Assembly (NCBI GenBank): GCA_029263555.1
Contig: JAJUFW010000036.1
Span: 1 to 12,397, forward strand
Source of the DNA: Alphaproteobacteria bacterium
GTDB taxonomy: Bacteria; Pseudomonadota; Alphaproteobacteria; DSM-16000; Inquilinaceae
DNA: 12,397 nucleotides
Reading direction: 5' to 3'
Of the stretch, positions 7,401 through 12,397 are shown in pieces. Each line of letters begins with the position of its first letter. The stretch's first letter is position 1. Made by a program: the position numbers and the translations under genes. The notes beneath the pieces are model-generated. The model ran no database searches. It had not been told where the DNA came from and worked only from the letters and a program-made list of their open reading frames with translations.

Positions 7401-8636
7401 CTATCCGGCGACCGAGCCGGACCGGGCGATCGCGCCTTCGTCGGCATCCAGCTCCGGAAATTCGACGGTCATCCGCGTGCCGCTGCCGGCCTCGACCCGG
7501 AGCGTACCGCCAAGCTGGGCGACCATCGATCTGACGACCGTCATCCCCAGCCCACGGCTTTCCGAAGGGTCGAAACCGTCCGGCACGCCGGGCCCGTTGT
7601 CGACCACCGCCAGCCGCAGCTTCCCGTTCCCGACCGTCTCCAGTGACACCTCCACGACGCTCTGATCTTCGGCGGCACGGCCGTGCTTCAGCGCGTTCGT
7701 CACCAGTTCGTTCACCAGAAGCCCGATATGGCTTGCCCGGTCGAACGGCACCCGGGTCTTCTCCTGCCCGACATGGACGTTCAGGCGGATGTCGCGCTGG
7801 TCCAGAACGACCGACCGGGCAAGATCCCGACACAGCCCTTGCAGATAGGCGCCCATGTCCACGCTGTTGTTGCCCGTGTCGTGCGCCAGCCGCTGGTGGA
7901 TCTGCATGATCGAGCCGACTCGCTGGGCCGCCCGCTCGAGCTGCTCCTTCGCGACCGGCTCATCGACCCTCCGCGCCTGAAGCCTGAGCAGGCTGGAGGT
8001 GAGTTGCAGGCTGTTGGCGACCCGATGGTCGACTTCCCGGAGCATCAGATCCTTCTCGGCCAGGAGCGAAGCCATCTTGAGCGCCAGCGCACCGAAATCC
8101 GCAAGGCGCGACATGACCTGCACGTCGCAGGTGTCGAACCGCCTGCCATCGTGGTGCGACAGCACCCAGATGGCACCGAGCGCCGCCCCTTCCGCGTCGA
8201 GCAGCGGCATGAAAAGCGCCTCGCTGATCTCGTCGCGAAGGTCGCGCAAATAGGTGAAGAACCGTGCCGGACGGTCCAGCAGCACGGGACCGCCCTGGTC
8301 GAAACAGGTCCGGCAGGGACTGAAGCTGCCCGGAAGCGCGTGGCCCAGACGGTGCTTGAACCGCCCGGCAAGCGCCCGCCAGCGGAACACCGGCCCCTCC
8401 GGGGAATCCGTCTCCAGGACGCTGACCCCGGCCGAGCCGGCGTTGCAGAGATCGAGGGCAAGTTCCGCCATGCGTTCCAGGATCCGCTCCGGGTCGGCCA
8501 CCATCTGCCGCGCCAGTTCATGCATCGCCCGGTTCTCGGAAGCCAGGTCGGGAGCGCGTGCCGGGCGGATCGCCAACTGCGGAGTGACCAGCACCTCCTC
8601 CAGGGCGATGCCCGGACGTTCATGTTCTGGCTTCAT
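7401..8636 (-). CDS. GAF-domain sensor histidine kinase, HisKA_2 type
   Basis: A 411-residue soluble histidine kinase with no membrane segment, so the signal is probably cytoplasmic. After a helix at 30-60, a GAF-type sensor domain covers about 48-190 (RWRALAGRF; LFMPLLDAEGAALGAIWVLS). The dimerisation and phospho-acceptor helix, LREVDHRVANSLQLTSSLLR (199-218), carries H204 and is of the HisKA_2 kind. The ATPase domain shows the N box LLVNELVTNALKHG (306-319), the G1 box VVDNGPGVPDG (344-354) and the G2 box RGLGMTVVRSMVAQLGG (361-377). The GAF domain has a C108-x-x-C111 pair in SPCRTCFDQ plus C64 and C170. I chose the ATG at 8636 because GGGAG lies about 6 nt upstream; an in-frame TTG at 8702 would add 22 residues but falls in a probable -35 box. 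No response regulator is visible nearby, so it is an orphan within this window. Confidence 0.92.
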   Translation of the reverse strand: MKPEHERPGIALEEVLVTPQLAIRPARAPDLASENRAMHELARQMVADPERILERMAELALDLCNAGSAGVSVLETDSPEGPVFRWRALAGRFKHRLGHALPGSFSPCRTCFDQGGPVLLDRPARFFTYLRDLRDEISEALFMPLLDAEGAALGAIWVLSHHDGRRFDTCDVQVMSRLADFGALALKMASLLAEKDLMLREVDHRVANSLQLTSSLLRLQARRVDEPVAKEQLERAAQRVGSIMQIHQRLAHDTGNNSVDMGAYLQGLCRDLARSVVLDQRDIRLNVHVGQEKTRVPFDRASHIGLLVNELVTNALKHGRAAEDQSVVEVSLETVGNGKLRLAVVDNGPGVPDGFDPSESRGLGMTVVRSMVAQLGGTLRVEAGSGTRMTVEFPELDADEGAIARSGSVAG

Positions 8637-8671
8637 CGGCTGCTCCCGCGCATTCGATCGCGCCCCGATAC

Positions 8672-8702
8672 TATGAACCGGAAAAAGGTTAACAGATGTC
8701 AA
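8672..8702 (-). promoter_or_regulatory. Candidate promoter of the histidine kinase gene
   Basis: A perfect sigma-70 -35 box TTGACA lies on the minus strand at 8702-8697. Downstream at spacings of 17-19 nt only poor -10 matches are seen (for example GTTCAT at 18 nt), so the assignment rests on the -35 and on its position 61 nt upstream of the kinase start codon. The same bases encode the ATG-TCA-ATG start of the small ORF on the other strand. Confidence 0.3.
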
Positions 8703-8866
8703 TGAATATCTTGCGACCGTTCCGGTGCTGCTTTCCGCCTCCGGCCGGGAGTCGCGCCGAAGGTTGCCGCCGCCTCAAGAACGACGAATGCTGCAAGTGC
8801 AAAGACGAATGCTGCGGCCGCATAAAATGCCTTCCTCTCCCTGATGAATCATATCCAGTATCCTAG
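8696..8866 (+). CDS. Candidate 56-residue cysteine-rich small protein
   Basis: An intact ORF of 56 codons opens with ATG-TCA-ATG and ends in TAG. An AAAAAGG stands 7 nt before the first ATG as a plausible ribosome-binding site. The predicted protein begins MSMNILRPFRCCFPPPAGSR and has nine cysteines (residues 11, 12, 24, 32, 33, 35, 39, 40, 45), all written TGC. The core ECCKCKDECCGRIKC (31-45) has the spacing CC-x-C-x3-CC-x4-C, reminiscent of metal-binding small proteins, with Lys, Asp and Glu between the cysteines. A 7-residue in-frame duplication (DECCKCK then DECCGRI) arises from a 21-nt-period repeat in the DNA. Codon third positions are GC-rich over the first about 40 codons, then AT-rich at the C-terminus, which counts against full-length selection. 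There is no signal peptide. It starts 59 nt from the divergent kinase gene and ends 167 nt before the oxidoreductase gene. I do not recognise a family, and it may be non-coding. Confidence 0.4.
   Translation: MSMNILRPFRCCFPPPAGSRAEGCRRLKNDECCKCKDECCGRIKCLPLPDESYPVS
8783..8815 (+). repeat. 12-bp direct repeat with 21-nt period inside the small ORF
   Basis: GACGAATGCTGC occurs at 8783-8794 and again, identical, at 8804-8815. The 21-nt period keeps the reading frame of the small ORF and duplicates Asp-Glu-Cys-Cys. Confidence 0.8.
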
Positions 8867-8878
8867 CACCCTTCCATT

Positions 8879-8890
8879 TGTAAATTTACA
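8879..8890. promoter_or_regulatory. 12-bp perfect palindrome TGTAAATTTACA
   Basis: This self-complementary AT-rich sequence lies just after the small ORF and 144 nt upstream of the oxidoreductase start codon, at the beginning of an AT-rich stretch (8860-8940) that stands out from the GC-rich surroundings. The form resembles binding sites of dimeric helix-turn-helix regulators. No regulator gene is visible in the window. The palindrome is certain; an operator role is inferred. Confidence 0.4.
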
Positions 8891-8951
8891 CCATATATGC
8901 GCGCCAACAATATCTATTCATTTCATTTTCGCGACGAGCGACAGGCCGCAA

Positions 8952-8980
8952 TTGCATAGCCTCTCAATGGTTAATATCAT
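8952..8980 (+). promoter_or_regulatory. Candidate sigma-70 promoter of the oxidoreductase gene
   Basis: TTGCAT (8952-8957) and TATCAT (8975-8980) are separated by exactly 17 nt. The -10 matches the consensus at five of six bases, while the -35 keeps only TTG. Transcription would start near 8987, about 47 nt before the ATG at 9034. This is the best -10 with correct spacing in the gap. Confidence 0.4.
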
Positions 8981-8993
8981 GTTTACCAACATG
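8969..8993. promoter_or_regulatory. Overlapping dyads across the -10/start region (possible operator)
   Basis: CATGTT-TACC-AACATG (8978-8993) is a perfect inverted repeat with 6-bp arms. It overlaps an imperfect dyad GGTTAA-N7-TTTACC (8969-8987, one mismatch). Both lie over the proposed -10 box and transcription start, the classic place for a repressor, so substrate-responsive repression of the oxidoreductase gene is a reasonable guess. Lrp/AsnC regulators often accompany such genes, but none is in view. Confidence 0.4.
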
Positions 8994-9033
8994 TTATTGG
9001 GGGCAGGGCAGCCGGTTCTACCGGGAGAACGTC

Positions 9034-12000
9034 ATGTCGCTCGCCGCCGTCACGCTCGACGACAAGTTCGTCCTCGATCGCGGCAGGATCTACCTGAACG
9101 GCGTTCAGGCCGTGGCGCGCCTTCCGATCATGCAGCGCCGCCGCGACCTCGCCGCCGGGCTCTCGACCGCCGGTTTCATCTCGGGTTATCGCGGATCCCC
9201 GCTGGGCGGTCTGGACCAGACTCTTTGGAAGGCACGCCCGCATCTGGAGGCCCATCACATCCGCTTCCAGCCGGGCGTGAACGAGGATCTCGCCGCCACC
9301 GCCGTGTGGGGCAGCCAGCAGGCGAATCTCTGGCCCGGCGCGCGATACGACGGCGTCTTCGCCATGTGGTACGGCAAGGGGCCCGGGGTCGATCGGTCAG
9401 GCGACGTCCTGAAGCACGCCAATTTCGCCGGCACCTCCCGCTACGGCGGCGTGCTGGCCATGGCGGGCGACGATCACGCCTGCAAATCCTCGACGGTTCC
9501 CCACCAGTCCGAGCACGCCTTCATCGCCGCCATGATGCCCGTGCTCAACCCGGCGAACGTCCAGGAGATCCTGGACCTCGGCCTGATCGGCTGGGCGATG
9601 AGCCGGTATTCCGGCCTGTGGATCGGCTTCAAGACCATCGCCGAGACCGTGGACAGCTCGGCGTCGGCGGAAGTCTCGCCCGATCGGGTATCGATCGTGC
9701 TGCCCACGGATTTCGAGATGCCGCGAGGCGGGCTCAACATCCGCTGGCCGGACGCGCCGCTGGTTCAGGAGGAGCGGCTGATGCGACACAAGCTCTACGC
9801 CGCCCTTGCCTTCGCCAGGGCCAACCGGCTGGACCGGATGGTCTACGACGCCCCAGCGCACAGGTTCGGCATCGTCACGACGGGCAAGAGCTTCCTGGAT
9901 GTCCGCCAGGCGCTCGAGGACCTGGGCATCGGCGAGGATCTGGCGCGGGAGATCGGACTTGCCGTCTACAAGGTCGGCATGTCCTGGCCGCTCGAGCCCG
10001 AGGGCGTGCGGCGCTTTGCCGAGGGGCTGGACGAACTGATCGTCGTCGAGGAGAAGCGCGCCCTTATCGAGAACCAGCTCAAGGAGCAGCTCTACAACTG
10101 GCACGCCGACCGGCGCCCGGTGATCGTCGGCAAGTTCGACGAGGAGCGGAACTGGATCCTGCCGTCGACCGGAGAGCTGTCCCCGGCGCAGATCGCGGTC
10201 ATCATCGGCCGGCGGCTCCTCAAGCGCCTGGACCATCCGGTGATCCGCGAGCGCGCCGCCTTCCTGGAGGGCAAGGAACAACAGAAGGTCACGCTGCATC
10301 CGGCCATGGAGCGGGTCCCCCATTACTGCTCAGGCTGCCCGCACAACACCTCGACCCAGGTTCCCGACGGCAGCCGCGCACTGGCCGGCATCGGCTGCCA
10401 CTACATGGTCACCTGGATGGACCGCCGGACGGAAACCTTCACCCAGATGGGCGGCGAGGGCGTGCCCTGGATCGGCCAGGCGCCGTTCACGGAGACCGGC
10501 CACGTCTTCGCCAATCTGGGCGACGGGACCTATTTCCATTCGGGCATCCTGGCGATCCGGGCCGCGCTCGCGGCCGGCGTCAACATCACCTACAAGCTTC
10601 TGTACAACGACGCGGTGGCCATGACCGGCGGCCAGCCGGTCGACGGCCGACTGACCGTGCCGATGTTGGTCGAGCAGATCCGGGCCGAAGGCGTGGAGAC
10701 GATCGTCGTCGTCACCGACGAGCCTGGGAAGTACGGACAATCCGCACCCGCCCTGCCCTCCGGCACGCCCGTGCGGCACCGGCGCGACCTGGACCGGATC
10801 CAGCGCGAGCTGCGGGAGAGTCGGGGCGTGTCGGTCCTGATCTACGACCAGACCTGCGCGGCTGAGAAGCGCCGGCGCCGCAAGCGCAAGCTGATGGCGG
10901 ACCCGCCGAAGCGGGTCTTCATCAACGAACTGGTCTGCGAAGGCTGCGGCGACTGCGGCAAGGCGTCGAACTGCCTGTCCATCGTCCCGGTAGAGACCGA
11001 GTTCGGGCGCAAGCGCCAGATCGACCAGTCGACCTGCAACAAGGACTTCTCCTGCCTGGAAGGCTTCTGTCCGTCCTTCGTCACGGTCGAGGGCGGCAAG
11101 CTGAGGAAGCCGGCTCCGCGCGACGCAGGCGACGGGGACGGTTGGGCCCCGCTGCCGGAACCGTGGCTGCCGTCGCTGGACCATCCCTACAACATCCTGA
11201 TCACCGGGATCGGCGGGACCGGCGTCGTCACGATCGGCGCGCTGCTGGGCATGGCGGCGCATCTGGAGGGCAAGGGCGTCACCGTCCTGGACCAGACCGG
11301 CCTTGCCCAGAAGGGAGGCTCGGTCATCAGCCATGTCCGGATCGCGGACACCCCCCAGGCCATCAATGCCGTCCGGATCGCGGCCGGCGGCGCCCATCTG
11401 GTCCTGGGCTGCGATCTCGTCGTCGCCGCCTCGGCGGGATGCATCGCGCGGATCAGGCCCGAGTCGACCGCGGCGGTGGTCAACACCCACGAAACCTTCC
11501 CCGGTGCCATCACCCGGAGCCCGGATCTCGGCTTCCCGAAGGACGAGATGATCGAGCTTCTGCGCTCGGCCGCGCAGCGCGAAGAGCTTATCGACACGCT
11601 GGACGCGACCCGTCTCGCGACTGCGCTTCTGGGGGATACGATCGCGACCAACATGATCATGCTGGGCTTCGCCTGGCAATGCGGGCTCGTTCCGGTATCC
11701 GCCGCGGCGATCGACGCCGCGATCGAGCTGAACGGAACCGCCGTCGAGATGAACCGGGCGGCGTTCCTGTGGGGCAGACGGGCGGCCCATGACCGGGCGG
11801 CGGTGGAACGGGCGATCGAGCAGACTGCCCCGCCGCCCGCCCCGGAGCGGGTGCGGAGCCGGACCCTGGACGAGGCGATCCGGCGCCGGGCCGACTTCCT
11901 GACCGCCTACCAGGACGCCGCCTATGCCGCCCGCTACCGCGCCCTGGTCGAACGGGTCCGCGCGCGGGAAGCCTCGGCTGTCGGCGAAAGCGCCGCGCTT

Positions 12001-12397
12001 GCCGAGGCGGTCGCCCGCTACGCCTTCAAGCTGATGGCCTACAAGGACGAATACGAGGTGGCCCGGCTCTATTCGGACGGTTCGTTCCTGGAGCAGATCC
12101 GGCGTCAGTTCGACGGCGACTACCGCCTGCGCTTCCATCTGGCCCCGCCCGTTCTGGCCGACAGGGATCCGGAAACCGGCCGGCTGCGGAAGCGCACCTA
12201 CGGTCCCTGGATGCTGACGGTCTTCTCGCTGCTGGCGCGGATGAAACGCCTGCGGGGGACCCGGTTCGACCCCTTCGGCCGCAGCGAGGAGCGCCGACTG
12301 GAGCGCCAACTGATCGAGGACTATTTCGCGCGGATCGAAGAGATTCTGGGACGCCTGACCCCCGAAAACCACCCGCTTGCGGTCGAGATCGCCCGCC
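9034..12397 (+). CDS. Fused indolepyruvate ferredoxin oxidoreductase (IorA-IorB), 3' end outside window
   Basis: An uninterrupted reading frame of 1121 codons runs off the right edge; family members of this fused form are about 1150-1165 residues, so only the last few dozen are missing. The enzyme oxidatively decarboxylates arylpyruvates (from Trp, Phe, Tyr) to aryl-acyl-CoA, passing electrons to ferredoxin. Order of parts: an N-terminal pyrimidine-binding thiamine-diphosphate domain (ISGYRGSPLGGLDQTLW near residue 50); a transketolase-C-like domain (about 270-400, IVVEEKRALIENQ); the diphosphate domain with YCSGCPHN (431-438), C455, GDG at 496-498 and YNDAVAMTGGQ (524-534); a ferredoxin-like segment with C635, C638, C641, C647 and C668, C674, C679; the IorB/gamma domain from about 718 (NILITGIGGTGVVTIGALLG; LDQTGLAQKGGSVISHVR); and a C-terminal helical domain (about 930 onward, probably DUF6537). 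The ATG at 9034 has GGGAG 8 nt upstream. The true substrate and electron acceptor are not shown by the sequence. Confidence 0.94.
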   Translation, partial: MSLAAVTLDDKFVLDRGRIYLNGVQAVARLPIMQRRRDLAAGLSTAGFISGYRGSPLGGLDQTLWKARPHLEAHHIRFQPGVNEDLAATAVWGSQQANLWPGARYDGVFAMWYGKGPGVDRSGDVLKHANFAGTSRYGGVLAMAGDDHACKSSTVPHQSEHAFIAAMMPVLNPANVQEILDLGLIGWAMSRYSGLWIGFKTIAETVDSSASAEVSPDRVSIVLPTDFEMPRGGLNIRWPDAPLVQEERLMRHKLYAALAFARANRLDRMVYDAPAHRFGIVTTGKSFLDVRQALEDLGIGEDLAREIGLAVYKVGMSWPLEPEGVRRFAEGLDELIVVEEKRALIENQLKEQLYNWHADRRPVIVGKFDEERNWILPSTGELSPAQIAVIIGRRLLKRLDHPVIRERAAFLEGKEQQKVTLHPAMERVPHYCSGCPHNTSTQVPDGSRALAGIGCHYMVTWMDRRTETFTQMGGEGVPWIGQAPFTETGHVFANLGDGTYFHSGILAIRAALAAGVNITYKLLYNDAVAMTGGQPVDGRLTVPMLVEQIRAEGVETIVVVTDEPGKYGQSAPALPSGTPVRHRRDLDRIQRELRESRGVSVLIYDQTCAAEKRRRRKRKLMADPPKRVFINELVCEGCGDCGKASNCLSIVPVETEFGRKRQIDQSTCNKDFSCLEGFCPSFVTVEGGKLRKPAPRDAGDGDGWAPLPEPWLPSLDHPYNILITGIGGTGVVTIGALLGMAAHLEGKGVTVLDQTGLAQKGGSVISHVRIADTPQAINAVRIAAGGAHLVLGCDLVVAASAGCIARIRPESTAAVVNTHETFPGAITRSPDLGFPKDEMIELLRSAAQREELIDTLDATRLATALLGDTIATNMIMLGFAWQCGLVPVSAAAIDAAIELNGTAVEMNRAAFLWGRRAAHDRAAVERAIEQTAPPPAPERVRSRTLDEAIRRRADFLTAYQDAAYAARYRALVERVRAREASAVGESAALAEAVARYAFKLMAYKDEYEVARLYSDGSFLEQIRRQFDGDYRLRFHLAPPVLADRDPETGRLRKRTYGPWMLTVFSLLARMKRLRGTRFDPFGRSEERRLERQLIEDYFARIEEILGRLTPENHPLAVEIAR

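Noticed and set aside
8660..8725. EcfG-type promoter (GGAAC and GTT elements) ahead of the histidine kinase
   Set aside because: The two elements are about 25 nt apart instead of the 16-17 nt required.
8971..8985. CtrA-like site TTAA-N7-TTTA upstream of the oxidoreductase gene
   Set aside because: One mismatch from TTAA-N7-TTAA and embedded in a better dyad. An aromatic-catabolism gene is not an expected CtrA target.
8844..10865. A 673-codon plus-strand frame beginning MNHIQYPSTLPF
   Set aside because: Past the intergenic gap it is the out-of-frame reading of the oxidoreductase gene, rich in Arg, Gly and Pro with no recognisable domain. The AT-rich beginning lacks a ribosome-binding site.
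10330..12372. A 680-codon open frame on the minus strand opposite the oxidoreductase gene
   Set aside because: It is antisense to a gene with clear family motifs, and its Arg/Gly/Asp/Gln-rich composition is what a GC-rich complementary strand gives.

Overview
The window reads as chromosomal DNA of a GC-rich alphaproteobacterium, most likely in or near the Rhodospirillales. This is inferred from the three-gene split transhydrogenase (pntAA-pntAB-pntB, as in Rhodospirillum rubrum), an HisKA_2-type histidine kinase, a fused indolepyruvate ferredoxin oxidoreductase, and strongly G/C-biased codon third positions. No sequence search was possible, so the order-level placement is an inference.

Layout. 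Positions 1-3364 (minus strand) hold, in transcription order, pntAA, pntAB, pntB and then a partial DoxX-family membrane protein that runs off the left edge. Positions 3573-6889 (minus) hold an M3-family oligoendopeptidase F followed by an ABC1/UbiB-type atypical kinase. An AT-rich divergent intergenic region (6890-7138) separates these from a 79-residue conserved-looking small protein on the plus strand. That gene converges, with a 22-nt gap, on a GAF-containing sensor histidine kinase (7401-8636, minus). The 397 nt between the kinase and the next large gene (8637-9033) contain a candidate 56-codon cysteine-rich small ORF, an AT-rich stretch and two perfect dyads. From 9034 to the right edge (plus) runs a single very long ORF, open at its 3' end. 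It encodes a fused IorA-IorB 2-oxoacid:ferredoxin oxidoreductase that handles arylpyruvates.

How the genes work together. The only clear functional unit is the pnt operon, which encodes the proton-translocating transhydrogenase (NADH + NADP+ to NAD+ + NADPH, driven by the proton gradient). The peptidase and the ABC1 kinase are co-directional, 128 nt apart, with an imperfect stem-loop between them, so co-transcription is uncertain. The kinase has no response regulator inside the window. The oxidoreductase appears to have its own promoter, with a dyad lying across the -10 element and start region.

Most of the window is ordinary housekeeping and metabolic sequence, and I see no multi-gene novel system. 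The places most worth a second look are the Cys-rich small ORF at 8696-8866, whose start overlaps a perfect TTGACA on the opposite strand, the operator-like dyads ahead of the oxidoreductase gene, and an 11-bp perfect hairpin whose loop is exactly the stop codon of the ABC1 kinase gene.
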